A stretch of DNA of 64,000 nucleotides. Source: Clostridium sp. CAG:768 (GTDB taxonomy: Bacteria > Cyanobacteriota > Vampirovibrionia > Gastranaerophilales > Gastranaerophilaceae). The position numbers and the translations under genes are program-made. Below the pieces are notes generated by a model. It was not told where the DNA came from. It was given only the letters and a program-made list of their open reading frames with translations, and searched no databases. The stretch spans positions 92,613 to 156,612 of the forward strand of contig FR899627.1 in NCBI GenBank assembly GCA_000437435.1, read 5' to 3'. Shown piece after piece: positions 16,725 through 25,646 of the stretch. The first letter of the stretch is position 1. Each line of letters begins with the position of its first letter.

Positions 16725-16755
16725 AAAAGACGGTCTTTGAAAGATCGTCTTTTTT
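16725..16755 (+). terminator. Terminator of gatA
   Basis: The hairpin AAAAGACGGTCTTTGAAAGA / TCGTCTTTTT, with one mismatch pair, is followed by Ts. Confidence 0.8.
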
Positions 16756-16800
16756 ATTTAGAATGCAAATTAAATTTAAAAATTTTAAATAATAAATAAC

Positions 16801-16832
16801 AAAAACGACCTCTTATTAAAGAGGTCGTTTTT
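16801..16832. terminator. Bidirectional terminator downstream of dnaK
   Basis: The hairpin AAAAACGACCTCTT / AAGAGGTCGTTTTT has A and T flanks. It sits 20 bases beyond the dnaK stop codon. Confidence 0.85.
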
Positions 16833-16852
16833 AAAAGATTATGACTTTGTCA

Positions 16853-18688
16853 TTATTCTTTAGTATATTCAGCATCTATTACATCATCATCTTTTTTATC
16901 TTCTGTTGTTGAAGATGCATTTTCAGAATTTGCAGTAGATTGTTCTTCTTTTTGAACTGCTTCATAAGCTTTTTGTGAAATACTAAACATTGTTTGTTGC
17001 AATTCTTCTGACAATTTTTTCAATTCATCAGTTGGTTTGTTTTCATCTAAAGCTTTTTGAAGAGCTGCTTTTTGTTCATCTAATTTAGCTTTGTCAGCTG
17101 AATCAATTTTGCCTTCGAAATCTTTTACAATTCTGTCAGCAGAACCGATTAAACTTGTAGCATTATTTTTAATTTCAGCTTCTTCTTTTTTCTTCTTATC
17201 TTCAGCAGCGTTAGCTTCAGCTTCTTTAACCATTTTGTCAATATCAGCTTCTGAAAGGTTAGAAGAATTTGTGATTGTAATTTTTTGTTCTTTATTTGTA
17301 GCTTTATCTTTAGCTGAAACGTTTACAATACCGTTAGCATCGATATCGAATGTAACTTCGATTTGAGGCAATCCTCTCATTGCTGGTGGGATACCATCAA
17401 GTCTGAACATACCTAAAGATTTGTTATCTTTAGCCATTGGTCTTTCACCTTGCAATACATGAATATCTACAGCTGTTTGGTTGTTTTCAGCAGTTGAGAA
17501 TACTTGAGATTTAGAAACAGGGATTGTAGTGTTTCTTGGAACTAGAGGAGTCATTACACCACCTAAAGTTTCAATACCTAAAGTTAAAGGAGTAACATCT
17601 AGTAATACGATATCTTTAACTTCACCTGCTAATACACCTGCTTGAATTGCAGCACCAACTGCAACAACTTCATCAGGGTTTACAGATTGGTTAGGTTCTT
17701 TACCTGTATATTCTTTTACCAATTGTTGAACAGCTGGGATACGAGTTGAACCACCAACTAATACAACTTCATTGATATCAGATTTTGAAATACCTGCATC
17801 TTTCAAAGCATTTTCAACAGGAGTTTTACATCTGTTTAATAGATCTCTGCTTAAGTCTTCAAATTTAGCTCTTGTTAAGTTCAAGTCTAAGTGTTTTGGA
17901 CCGTTAGCATCAGCTGTGATGAAAGGTAAGTTGATATTTGTTTCCATAACTGATGACAATTCACATTTAGCTTTTTCTGCAGCTTCTTTAACACGTTGCA
18001 TAGCTTGTTTGTCACCTTTAAGATCAATACCTTCTTGTTTTTTGAATTCTTCACAAATCCAATCCATGATTTTTTGGTCGAAATCATCACCACCTAAGTG
18101 AGTATCACCAGATGTTGAAAGAACTTCGTGAACACCATCACCGATTTCAAGGATAGATACATCGAATGTACCACCACCTAAGTCGAATACTAAAACTTTT
18201 TCAGCTTTTTCTTTTTCAAGACCATAAGCCAAAGCTGCTGCTGTAGGTTCGTTTACGATACGTAAAACATCTAAACCAGCAATTTTACCAGCATCTTTAG
18301 TAGCTTGTCTTTGAGCATCGTTGAAGTAAGCTGGAACTGTGATTACAGCTGAAGTAACTTTTTCTCCAAGATATGCACTAGCATCATCAGCTAATTTTCT
18401 CAAGATCATAGCTGAAATTTCTTGAGGAGTGTAATCTTTTCCATCAATATTTACTTTGTAATCATCGCCCATATGTCTTTTAATAGAAGCGATTGTTTTA
18501 TCCGGGTTCAAAATAGCTTGACGTTTAGCTAACTGACCTACTAATTTTTCTCCTGTTTTAGAAAAACCAACAATTGAAGGAGTTGTACGAGAGCCTTCAG
18601 CGTTGGCAATAACTGTAGGTTTACCACCTTCCATGACTGCTACAACGGAGTTTGTTGTACCCAAGTCAATACCAATTGTCTTTGCCAT
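16853..18688 (-). CDS. dnaK: Chaperone protein DnaK (Hsp70)
   Basis: This is a 611-residue ATP-dependent chaperone. The nucleotide-binding domain shows IGIDLGTTNSVVAVMEGG, VFDLGGGTFDVSILEIGDG and VVLVGGSTRIPAVQ. The linker LLDVTPLTLGIETLGG joins the substrate-binding domain and helical lid. The tail is acidic (TEDKKDDDVIDAEYTKE), like typical bacterial DnaK. AAGGAG lies before the ATG. No grpE or dnaJ is adjacent and no CIRCE element (TTAGCACTC-N9-GAGTGCTAA) is seen upstream, so heat-shock control here is not evident. Confidence 0.98.
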   Translation of the reverse strand: MAKTIGIDLGTTNSVVAVMEGGKPTVIANAEGSRTTPSIVGFSKTGEKLVGQLAKRQAILNPDKTIASIKRHMGDDYKVNIDGKDYTPQEISAMILRKLADDASAYLGEKVTSAVITVPAYFNDAQRQATKDAGKIAGLDVLRIVNEPTAAALAYGLEKEKAEKVLVFDLGGGTFDVSILEIGDGVHEVLSTSGDTHLGGDDFDQKIMDWICEEFKKQEGIDLKGDKQAMQRVKEAAEKAKCELSSVMETNINLPFITADANGPKHLDLNLTRAKFEDLSRDLLNRCKTPVENALKDAGISKSDINEVVLVGGSTRIPAVQQLVKEYTGKEPNQSVNPDEVVAVGAAIQAGVLAGEVKDIVLLDVTPLTLGIETLGGVMTPLVPRNTTIPVSKSQVFSTAENNQTAVDIHVLQGERPMAKDNKSLGMFRLDGIPPAMRGLPQIEVTFDIDANGIVNVSAKDKATNKEQKITITNSSNLSEADIDKMVKEAEANAAEDKKKKEEAEIKNNATSLIGSADRIVKDFEGKIDSADKAKLDEQKAALQKALDENKPTDELKKLSEELQQTMFSISQKAYEAVQKEEQSTANSENASSTTEDKKDDDVIDAEYTKE

Positions 18689-18800
18689 AATTAATTATCT
18701 CCTTTACTAATAATTACATCCTTTTAATTATATTTATGTTATAACATCGTTTTTTATAATTCCTTAAAAAATAAACAAAAAATTAATATTTCCCATAATC

Positions 18801-18825
18801 AAAAAAGACGGGTGACCAGCCCGCC
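18801..18825 (-). terminator. Terminator of the secreted Cys protein gene
   Basis: On the minus strand the GGCGGG / CCCGTC stem (one G-U pair) is followed by six Ts, just after the stop at 18836. Confidence 0.8.
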
Positions 18826-18835
18826 TTTCATCCAG

Positions 18836-19156
18836 CTATTCCAATACATCTCCACCGGGTTCTACACTCGGCAGACAGACCCCAAATTGACAATTTGAAT
18901 TGTAATTATTAGTAGGAGTCTGAGCAGGAGCAGCAGGTTCTGTATTTATCAATGCGTCACGATATGGAACAACATACTTTGGTTGAAATGCATCAGCCCT
19001 TTGTATGTCATTAAGATTATTTGGGACATACTTTTGTTGCAATGGTTTTGAATCCCAATTTGATGTAGCAGTACATGCCCCACCTGTTATACTGCAAACA
19101 GCAAAAACAGGTAATGAGATAGCAATTAAAGTTATTAATAATATATATTTTTTCAT
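18836..19156 (-). CDS. Small secreted cysteine-containing protein
   Basis: This is a 106-residue protein with a typical signal peptide (MKKYILLITLIAISLPVFA), after which the mature part starts VCSITGGACTA. It has four cysteines in two pairs (CSITGGAC; CQFGVC), suggesting two disulfides, and a proline/asparagine-rich middle. It is not a lipoprotein by lipobox, since the residue before the cleavage site is Ala and Cys is at +2. No known family. It has its own terminator. Confidence 0.7.
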   Translation of the reverse strand: MKKYILLITLIAISLPVFAVCSITGGACTATSNWDSKPLQQKYVPNNLNDIQRADAFQPKYVVPYRDALINTEPAAPAQTPTNNYNSNCQFGVCLPSVEPGGDVLE

Positions 19157-19279
19157 ATTTACCAGCCTTTCGAAATATTCTACATTTTTAGCTTAAACGA
19201 TAATGTGATATTTTTCATTGCCAGAAAGTAGCAAAAAATTTTTTGTTCAATTTTTAACTTTGATGTAAGGAGTTACATT

Positions 19280-19873
19280 ATGGATAATATTAGTTTTCAA
19301 GGTCATACCTGTCTCTTTCTAAACCCTAAAGCATACGACAAAGCAAGAGTTACGACCTCTAATTCATACAGGCACTTATATAATAATAACAAATGTAAAT
19401 TAACAAACGGAAAAGTATTTACATCTGTCGCAGATGCACAAAATCTTGCAGTGATTGTAAGAAATGACAAAGACGGTATTATGAAACATGTACCGATTAA
19501 TGGAAAAATTGAACAAGTAATCGAAGAAATTGCTCAAAAAATAGATGAATTAAAAGCAATGTCAAAAGGGAAATTAACAGCTTGGATAATAGGCGGAGAA
19601 AAAATTGAAAGTCCTAACGGTAATAAAACGATAGAAGCCGTAAACAAAATTGCAGATCTTATATGTGACCGACCTGATATTGATACCTCAATACTTGCAG
19701 GCAGCAAAAGCGGAGAAGATAAAATTGTTTTGCACACCGCGAAAGACAGACTCGATATAACACTCGATAAAATTTTAAACTTTAATCCAAAAAATCAGAA
19801 AAACGTAGAAGAAGATTTAGAAAAATACTTTGATATAGTTGAACTAAACAATACAGAACTTTTAGGAGCGTAA
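19280..19873 (+). CDS. Lineage-specific SFQG-motif protein
   Basis: This is a 197-residue soluble protein beginning MDNISFQGHTCLF, a member of the I-S/T-F-x-G N-terminal family in this window. The body has a mixed alpha/beta pattern. The stretch WIIGGEKIESPNGNKTIEAV, then LAGSKSGEDKIVLHTAKDR, faintly recalls CheD-like folds, but the catalytic Cys/His pattern is not convincing and I do not assign it. AAGGAG precedes the ATG. The last 12 bases overlap the convergent YkgJ-family gene. Confidence 0.7.
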   Translation: MDNISFQGHTCLFLNPKAYDKARVTTSNSYRHLYNNNKCKLTNGKVFTSVADAQNLAVIVRNDKDGIMKHVPINGKIEQVIEEIAQKIDELKAMSKGKLTAWIIGGEKIESPNGNKTIEAVNKIADLICDRPDIDTSILAGSKSGEDKIVLHTAKDRLDITLDKILNFNPKNQKNVEEDLEKYFDIVELNNTELLGA

Positions 19874-20290
19874 TAATCCTTTTGATTTTTTCGCTGCTTT
19901 TTCTAAAACTTCACTAAAAGGTACAATCGGTTCCATCTTATACCCGCAATCGTCAGATAAAGCTCCTCCCATAGAAAATAATTCCTCTTGCGGGTATCTT
20001 CTACATATTCCAGGACGAGTTTTGTGAATTCTGCACTTATGAGTTTCCGGATCAAGATTTTGGCATTCAAAAATTAAACCAATATCATCTTTACCAATAA
20101 CTTTTAAATATGAGTAAAACCGATGCAAATATTGAAGTTTTTCAAACTCTTTTTCATCTTGCACGACATGCTTGTAATGCTTTACATAAATTTGAGTACA
20201 GCATTTTCCACATGCCTTGCATTTTCCAGTCCTATAATATTTCCTTTTGAGAATTTTTGATAAAAAGATTTTTTTCAACTTTTCGAACAT
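19862..20290 (-). CDS. YkgJ-family cysteine cluster protein
   Basis: This is a 142-residue cytoplasmic protein of the YkgJ/CxxCxxCC family (PF03692), which binds zinc or an Fe-S cluster. The motif is seen as CKACGKCCTQIYV, then CQNLDPETHKCRIHKTRPGI and CRRYPQE, with DDCGYK near the end. The function of the family is poorly defined. Length and cysteine order are intact. It overlaps the 3' end of the SFQG gene by 12 bases. Confidence 0.85.
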   Translation of the reverse strand: MFEKLKKIFLSKILKRKYYRTGKCKACGKCCTQIYVKHYKHVVQDEKEFEKLQYLHRFYSYLKVIGKDDIGLIFECQNLDPETHKCRIHKTRPGICRRYPQEELFSMGGALSDDCGYKMEPIVPFSEVLEKAAKKSKGLLRS

Positions 20291-20333
20291 ACAAACATCA
20301 TAACATAAAGTTTTGTAAACTTTTAATTAACTA

Positions 20334-20432
20334 ATGGCAAATCTAAATCTTCAGGAGAATTATAAAAAATGTAAAAGCCGAAAACATTATAATAACTATA
20401 ACATAACCAAAATAACCAACCTTGACCTCTAA
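20334..20432 (+). other. Candidate small transcript / 32-codon ORF ending in an orphan terminator
   Basis: A plus-strand terminator at 20424-20450 has no plus-strand gene before it, since the preceding gene is on the minus strand. The interval holds a 32-codon ORF (MANLNLQENYKKCKSRKHY and on) whose stop codon lies in the terminator stem. A TTTAAT lies six bases before its ATG. It may be a small RNA, a small protein, or neither. Confidence 0.3.
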
Positions 20433-20450
20433 GATATAAGAGGTCTTTTT
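20424..20450 (+). terminator. Orphan terminator
   Basis: A 7-bp perfect stem GACCTCT / AGAGGTC is followed by TTTTTCTT. No annotated plus-strand gene ends here. Confidence 0.7.
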
Positions 20451-20494
20451 CTTATGTATAAATATTTTTCAGAAAAAATGATAATAATTCCTAC

Positions 20495-20523
20495 TTTACA
20501 AATTTAAAATTATAGTGTATGAT
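20495..20523 (+). promoter_or_regulatory. Promoter of the rubrerythrin gene
   Basis: TTTACA at 20495-20500, a 17-bp spacer, and TATGAT at 20518-20523. An imperfect TTAT...ATAA dyad (20510-20525) overlaps the -10. It only weakly resembles a PerR box. Confidence 0.55.
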
Positions 20524-20573
20524 AAAACATGTAAAAAGAGGCTAAATTTTTTGTATTAAGAAAGGTGGTAAAA

Positions 20574-21116
20574 ATGGCTAAATTTGTATGTACAGTATGT
20601 GGTTGGTCAACAGAAGCAGACAAAGCTCCTGAAAGATGCCCATTATGCGGAGCAACTACATTCAAAGAAATAAATACAGCTGAAGGAAAAGTATACGCTT
20701 GCGAACACAAAGTAGGCGATGGAAAAGTTGAAGATAAAGAAGTTATGGAAGGCTTAAGAGCTCACTTTGCAGGAGAATGTACAGAAGTTGGTATGTACCT
20801 TGCAATGGCTAGAGTTGCTGAAAGAGAAGGCTATCCTGAAGTTGCAGAAGCTTACAAAAGATACGCTTTTGAAGAAGCTGAACACGCTGCAAAATTCGCT
20901 GAATTATTAGGCGAAGTAGTTACAGATTCTACAAAGAAAAACCTTGAATTACGTGCAGAAGCTGAACACGGTGCTTGCGAAGGTAAATTAGCTATCGCTG
21001 CTCGTGCTAAACAATTAGGCTATGATGCAATTCATGATACAGTTCATGAAATGGCTAAAGACGAAGCTCGTCATGGTAAAGGTTTTGACGGTCTTTTGAA
21101 AAGATATTTTTCATAA
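20574..21116 (+). CDS. Rubrerythrin with N-terminal rubredoxin domain (reverse rubrerythrin type)
   Basis: This is a 180-residue non-haem iron peroxidase that reduces H2O2 in anaerobes. The order is reversed relative to classical rubrerythrin: the rubredoxin Fe(Cys)4 domain comes first (FVCTVCGWSTEADKAPERCP, then LCGATTF). The ferritin-like di-iron four-helix bundle follows (HFAGECTEVGMYLAMARVAE; YAFEEAEHAAKFAELLGE; LRAEAEHGACEGKLAIA; MAKDEARHGKGFDGLL), with the E..ExxH ligand pairs present. The AAAGGTGG site favours the ATG at 20574. It has its own promoter and terminator, so it is a single-gene unit. Confidence 0.92.
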   Translation: MAKFVCTVCGWSTEADKAPERCPLCGATTFKEINTAEGKVYACEHKVGDGKVEDKEVMEGLRAHFAGECTEVGMYLAMARVAEREGYPEVAEAYKRYAFEEAEHAAKFAELLGEVVTDSTKKNLELRAEAEHGACEGKLAIAARAKQLGYDAIHDTVHEMAKDEARHGKGFDGLLKRYFS

Positions 21117-21137
21117 CTAATTGATGTCATAATCTTA

Positions 21138-21170
21138 AAAAGAGGTGATTATAAATCACCTCTTTTTTTA
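21138..21170. terminator. Bidirectional terminator after rubrerythrin
   Basis: A 13-bp perfect stem AAAAGAGGTGATT / AATCACCTCTTTT has a three-base loop and a long T tract. Confidence 0.92.
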
Positions 21171-21208
21171 ATTCGCTTTTTATTTACTTTAAAATATTTT
21201 TAATAAAA

Positions 21209-21673
21209 TTATCTTCTGTTTAATTCAATATTATTTTCATAAAGAAGTTGTTTTCTTTTCAACTTATACAAGTCATTTTTTTGTTCTTCTGATTTTCTCA
21301 ATTCAGAATAACAAGCAGACTTTGAAGCATCATCAGCCAAAGCATTACAGCTTTTTAAATAACTTTCAAAACTAGCTCTTCTTTCTGCCCAATAATTCTT
21401 TTTAACACGTTCAGCTTTGACAAATGTAAACACATTAAAAATATCATCACGACTTGTATAGACAGCATTTTCATAACCTGTTTCACAAAAATCAGTCCAT
21501 TTTGGCGGTAATACAAGAGGCTTGACTACTTCTGGAGATTTTTCCGGAAGCTTAACTTCTTCAACAGGCAAAGGAGTTGTGTTATCAAGCGCTTCCACAT
21601 AATCTTCAGATTTAACGGGAACTGCTGTAAAAATAACAAGTAATCCTAGAATTAACAATAATTTTTGTTTCAT
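21209..21673 (-). CDS. Secreted protein of unknown function
   Basis: This is a 154-residue protein with a signal peptide (MKQKLLLILGLLVIFTAVPVKS). A proline-rich, acidic segment (TPLPVEEVKLPEKSPEVVKP) and a helical, charged C-terminal region with three cysteines (FCETGYENA; CNALADDASKSACY) follow. It is encoded 12 bases after the acyl-CoA synthetase gene and has GGAG before its ATG, so it is co-transcribed. No family recognised. Confidence 0.65.
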   Translation of the reverse strand: MKQKLLLILGLLVIFTAVPVKSEDYVEALDNTTPLPVEEVKLPEKSPEVVKPLVLPPKWTDFCETGYENAVYTSRDDIFNVFTFVKAERVKKNYWAERRASFESYLKSCNALADDASKSACYSELRKSEEQKNDLYKLKRKQLLYENNIELNRR

Positions 21674-21685
21674 GATATCTCCAAA

Positions 21686-23359
21686 TTAGGCGTTTACAAA
21701 TTCTTTTACTTCTTTACGTTTAACTTTTCTTGTAGTAGTCCTCGGCAGAGGATCTTTTCTTACTATTATATTAATAGGACGTTTGTATGCTGTCAACCGC
21801 AAAGATAATTTTTTAACTTCATTTTTAATAAGTTTATCAACTGTATCCCATTCATATTTCTCACAAATATCAGAATCAGGAACAATTACAGCTGTAATTT
21901 CCTCTGTACCGTCTTTTACTCCAAAAGTTCTTGAAGTTCCCAGTACGCAGACCTCAGAAAAATAAGGACTTTTTTCTAACACTGCTTCAACTTCCTCAGG
22001 AAATACTTTTTTACCGCCTGACAATACAATCATATTTTTAATTCTGCCTGTAATATAAATATGTCCTTCCTTACTGATTTTTGCAATATCACCTGTATGC
22101 AGCCAGCCATTTTCGTCTATAACTTCTGATGTCATTTCAGGCTGGTTATGATAACCCTTCATAACAGATGGGCCTTTTAGCATCAATTCATTTGTTTCTT
22201 CATCAATTTTTGCTTCCAAACTCTTCAAAGGTCTGCCGACAGATGCAATATCTCCACGCCTATCAACATTTACTGATACAACAGGACTTGCTTCAGATAA
22301 ACCGTAACCTTGATAAACTTTTATACCTATTCTTTCAAAAAATTCTCCTACAGAAATATCTAACGGTGCACCACCTGATATACAACCTGAAAAATGTCCG
22401 CCAAATTTTTCATGAATTTTCTTAAACATCAATTTTTTTAATCTGTAAGACGGTACAAATTTTGCAAGTTTAAACAACAATTCAAAACCTATTTTTACAT
22501 ATTTCGGAGCATTATTTAATTCTGATTCTATTCCCATTTTCAAAAGTTTCAAAAATGCAGGAACAACAATCATGAATTCAACCTGTTTTTCTCGCATAAT
22601 ACTTAAAACATCTTTAGGTTTTAGACTCGGAGTGTAATAAACTGAAAATCCAAAATTTAAAAAAGTTGAAAAACCGACAGTCATTTCAAAAAGATGATTC
22701 ATTGGTAAAATTGATAAAATATTTACATGTTCATATGGCAAAATTTTATCAAGTGCATATTTTAAATCATCTAACTGTGCCAACATATTTTCAAAAGAAA
22801 TTTCAACACCTTTTGGGGCTCCTGTTGTCCCTGATGTATAAATTATAAATGCTGTCGCTTTTGAACTTCTGAAACTCCATTTGTAATCATAATTATCCGC
22901 TAATTGATAAATACTTTTAGTATCAATATTATAAGATGGCTCATCAACTAATAGAATCTCTTTAATTGAGGGGATTTCTTCTTTCAAAAATTGTGCCATC
23001 TCTAAATGAACCTTAGAAACAAGAATTACACTAGGCTCACAATCTGACAAAATTGACTTCAATTCATATTTTGTGAGCTTAACATCTAAAGGTACAGTAA
23101 TCATTCCTGAAATTACCGACGCAAAAACACAAGCACCATATTCAGGTTTAGATTCTGATAATATCGCAAGTCTGTCACCCTTTTTTACTTTTAACTCAGT
23201 CATTAAATAATGTGCTAACTTCCTTGATAAAAGTCCAACCCCGCGATAAGTAAATTCCTTCCAGCCATATTGAGTTTTCATTCCTAATGCAACTTTATCA
23301 GCATACTTTTCTGTACGTTCATGAAGCAGCATTAACACATTCTTTCTGCTTAATCCCAT
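21686..23359 (-). CDS. AMP-dependent (long-chain) fatty acid-CoA ligase
   Basis: This is a 557-residue ANL-superfamily adenylating enzyme. The P-loop-like AFIIYTSGTTGAPKGVEIS, the A5 motif VYQGYGLSEASPVVS, the hinge region GWLHTGDIAKIS and ITGRIKNMIVLSGGKKV, and the C-terminal catalytic lysine segment PRTTTRKVKRKEV are all present. It is most like long-chain acyl-CoA or acyl-ACP synthetases. It is cytoplasmic or membrane-associated. The ATG at 23359 is chosen because AAAGGTG lies at the right distance. The TTG at 23377 would sit inside that site. Confidence 0.9.
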   Translation of the reverse strand: MGLSRKNVLMLLHERTEKYADKVALGMKTQYGWKEFTYRGVGLLSRKLAHYLMTELKVKKGDRLAILSESKPEYGACVFASVISGMITVPLDVKLTKYELKSILSDCEPSVILVSKVHLEMAQFLKEEIPSIKEILLVDEPSYNIDTKSIYQLADNYDYKWSFRSSKATAFIIYTSGTTGAPKGVEISFENMLAQLDDLKYALDKILPYEHVNILSILPMNHLFEMTVGFSTFLNFGFSVYYTPSLKPKDVLSIMREKQVEFMIVVPAFLKLLKMGIESELNNAPKYVKIGFELLFKLAKFVPSYRLKKLMFKKIHEKFGGHFSGCISGGAPLDISVGEFFERIGIKVYQGYGLSEASPVVSVNVDRRGDIASVGRPLKSLEAKIDEETNELMLKGPSVMKGYHNQPEMTSEVIDENGWLHTGDIAKISKEGHIYITGRIKNMIVLSGGKKVFPEEVEAVLEKSPYFSEVCVLGTSRTFGVKDGTEEITAVIVPDSDICEKYEWDTVDKLIKNEVKKLSLRLTAYKRPINIIVRKDPLPRTTTRKVKRKEVKEFVNA

Positions 23360-23480
23360 ATAATAAACACCTTTCAACCGTATATTTTCAACATAATATT
23401 TTATATGGCAAAAGTCAAGTATATTAAGTATTTTTGTATTATAATTTTAACAGTAAAGGTATAAATATCAGGAATTAAAA

Positions 23481-24827
23481 ATGAAAAAAGTTTATATAGA
23501 AACAATGGGATGTCAAATGAATAAATCAGATACCGAAAGAATGCTCGGTATTCTATCTCATTTTGACTATGATGAAACAAAAGAACCACAAGATGCTGAT
23601 CTTGTAATGGTAAATACATGTTCAATCAGACAATTGAGTGAAGATAAAGCATTCAGCCAATTAGGCGTATGGGGAAAATGGAAACAAGACAGACCCGATT
23701 TGAAAATTGGTATCTGCGGATGCGTTGCTCAACAAAAAGGCAGAAAAGTTTTTTCAAGAGCACCTTACGTAGATTTTGTACTTGGTACTCACCAAATTTA
23801 TTCATTACCAGACATTATCAAAAGAATTAATGAAGGTGAAAAAGTTTGTGCGTGTGAAGAAACAAACATGCCAACAATAAATGAAGAAGGCTTCCCAATC
23901 AATCGTGTAAAATCAACAAATGCGTGGATTAACATAACAGAAGGCTGTAACAATTTCTGCACATATTGTATTGTACCTTACACAAGAGGCAGAGAACGTT
24001 CAAGACTTCCGGAAACCATTATTAAAGAAGTAAAAGACGCTCTTAATGTAGGATTTAAAGAAATCACATTATTAGGTCAAAACGTTGACAGCTATGGCAA
24101 AGATTTCCCAACAAAACAACAAGAAAGAGAAGACCTTGCAAATTACAGACTTGCAAACCTTTTAAGAGATTTAAATAAAATCGAAGGGAAATTTAGAATT
24201 CGCTTTGTAACATCTTATCCGACAGATATTACAGATGAACTGATTGAAACTGCGGTAGAACTAGATAAGGTTTGTGAATACTTCCATATTCCAATGCAAT
24301 CAGGAAGTTCTCCTGTACTCAAAGCAATGAACAGGAGATATGACAGAGAAACTTATGCTAAAATTGTTGAAAAAGTTCGCAAAATGGTACCTGATGTTAC
24401 TATCACAAGTGACTTCATTGCAGGATTTCCAGGAGAAACAGAAGAACAATTTGAAGAAACTCTCACAGCAATTGACGAATTTGAACTTGATTACTGTAAC
24501 GTAGCAGCATATTCTCCAAGAGAAAAAACAGTTGCAGCAAAATGGACAGATAAATTTATACCTGAAGATGTCAAAGATGAAAGATTTCAACGTTTAAACA
24601 AAAAAATTCAAGAAAACTGTCTTAAATCGAATCTTAAATACGTAGGCAGAGAAATGGAAGTCTTAGTTGAAAGTTTTTATGAACATAAAGGTAAAAAAAT
24701 AAATACTGGCAAAACAAGAAACTTCAAAACTGTTCATATTCCTTGCGATAAAAACTTAACAGGGGAATTTGTAAACGTAAAAATTACAGGCGCAAAAACA
24801 TGGTACTTACAAGGAGAAATAATTTAA
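23481..24827 (+). CDS. miaB: tRNA-2-methylthio-N6-dimethylallyladenosine synthase
   Basis: This is a radical SAM methylthiotransferase that adds a methylthio group to i6A37 of tRNAs reading UNN codons. The 448-residue protein has the N-terminal UPF0004 domain with three cluster cysteines (IETMGCQMNKSD; VNTCSIRQL; GICGCVAQ), the radical SAM motif EGCNNFCTYCIVPYTRGRER and a C-terminal TRAM domain (GREMEVLVESFYEHKG to ITGAKTWYLQGEI). The length is normal. TATAAT lies at 23440-23445, and a GGAA-type site precedes the ATG. Confidence 0.96.
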   Translation: MKKVYIETMGCQMNKSDTERMLGILSHFDYDETKEPQDADLVMVNTCSIRQLSEDKAFSQLGVWGKWKQDRPDLKIGICGCVAQQKGRKVFSRAPYVDFVLGTHQIYSLPDIIKRINEGEKVCACEETNMPTINEEGFPINRVKSTNAWINITEGCNNFCTYCIVPYTRGRERSRLPETIIKEVKDALNVGFKEITLLGQNVDSYGKDFPTKQQEREDLANYRLANLLRDLNKIEGKFRIRFVTSYPTDITDELIETAVELDKVCEYFHIPMQSGSSPVLKAMNRRYDRETYAKIVEKVRKMVPDVTITSDFIAGFPGETEEQFEETLTAIDEFELDYCNVAAYSPREKTVAAKWTDKFIPEDVKDERFQRLNKKIQENCLKSNLKYVGREMEVLVESFYEHKGKKINTGKTRNFKTVHIPCDKNLTGEFVNVKITGAKTWYLQGEII

Positions 24828-24892
24828 TAACATAAGATGTTATTAAATCCTTATAAAATAGAAATCTCTACGTGCGTAGCACAAAAAAAATG

Positions 24893-24924
24893 GCTGAATT
24901 ATAAAAATTCAGCCTATATTTTTT
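24893..24924 (+). terminator. Terminator of miaB
   Basis: A 9-bp perfect stem GGCTGAATT / AATTCAGCC is followed by a T tract. A small GTGCGTAGCAC hairpin lies just before it at 24872-24882. Confidence 0.88.
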
Positions 24925-24943
24925 TGGTGAAAAAATATAAAAT

Positions 24944-25462
24944 TTACGCATCAAAGTCAGTTTTCATGACATTGTGTGCAAAACCTGTTAAGAAACCGAC
25001 TCCAGCACCCGCAACTAAAAATGGGATTGCCGGTCTTTTAATTTTTAACATTACATGGTATGCAGTCATAAAACGTCTTGTTAAATTTTTAGATGTTTCA
25101 TTAACTGTTCTAATAATGCCTCTAAATTCCTTACCTGCTAATGATTCTTCTCCACCTAAAGCTTTTATTTTTTTAGCAATACTTTTGCTTGAAAAAGCAT
25201 CTTTATCATTAGCATCTATCATTTTAATAAATACATCTTGAGCTTTTGATTTTACACCATTACCTCTAAAATCATCAGCTTTTGCCCTATTTGTAACTTT
25301 ACGGCAATAATTTAGCATTGAACGACGGCTGATGTTATCTTCTTGTTTTTGTACCGGATACAAATATTTTAGAGCGTATCCGCCTGCCATTCCTACTGCT
25401 GTCGATTTAACAATCGTATTCAATTTTGAATTATCATGTGATCCTACTGCACTTACTGTCAT
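24944..25462 (-). CDS. Protein of unknown function with two hydrophobic segments
   Basis: This is a 172-residue basic protein. A glycine-rich hydrophobic segment is near the N-terminus (STAVGMAGGYALKYLYPV) and a second near the C-terminus (AIPFLVAGAGVGFLTGFAH), with a charged helical region between. This suggests a membrane-associated hairpin with a soluble middle. No family recognised. The upstream region carries a 20-bp palindrome (25514-25533), which may regulate it. Confidence 0.6.
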   Translation of the reverse strand: MTVSAVGSHDNSKLNTIVKSTAVGMAGGYALKYLYPVQKQEDNISRRSMLNYCRKVTNRAKADDFRGNGVKSKAQDVFIKMIDANDKDAFSSKSIAKKIKALGGEESLAGKEFRGIIRTVNETSKNLTRRFMTAYHVMLKIKRPAIPFLVAGAGVGFLTGFAHNVMKTDFDA

Positions 25463-25513
25463 AGCTAATAAACCTTTACTTAACTAATACACGTAACTAG
25501 TATTCCCTTTATG

Positions 25514-25533
25514 GTTGAATTAAGTAATTCAAC
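25514..25533. promoter_or_regulatory. Perfect 9-bp dyad upstream of the hydrophobic protein
   Basis: GTTGAATTA-AG-TAATTCAAC is followed by TTTT on the plus strand. No plus-strand gene precedes it, so an operator or a start-region hairpin for the minus-strand gene is as likely as a terminator. Confidence 0.35.
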
Positions 25534-25646
25534 TTTTAGAATACATATATGGCAGATTTACACTTAAATATTTTGAACTCTTATCCCGTGAAAACGACAT
25601 CGCTCAAAACTGAGTAATTAAATCCACATGGAATGATAACACATAA

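Noticed and set aside
18689..18800. Heat-shock control element (CIRCE or sigma-32 promoter) upstream of dnaK
   Set aside because: Neither the CIRCE inverted repeat nor a convincing sigma-32 -35/-10 pair is present.
19280..19873. CheD-like deamidase
   Set aside because: A GGE...TIEAV segment is suggestive, but the Cys-His-Thr catalytic set is not recognisable and no chemotaxis genes are nearby.
24872..24882. GTGCGTAGCAC as another copy of the hairpin repeat at 13668
   Set aside because: It shares only CGTAGC with the unit and lacks the second block and AT spacer.
25463..25646. Possible small gene or terminator in the gap before the wecA-like gene
   Set aside because: No frame with a ribosome site exists. 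The dyad at 25514 has only four Ts and no gene before it on that strand.
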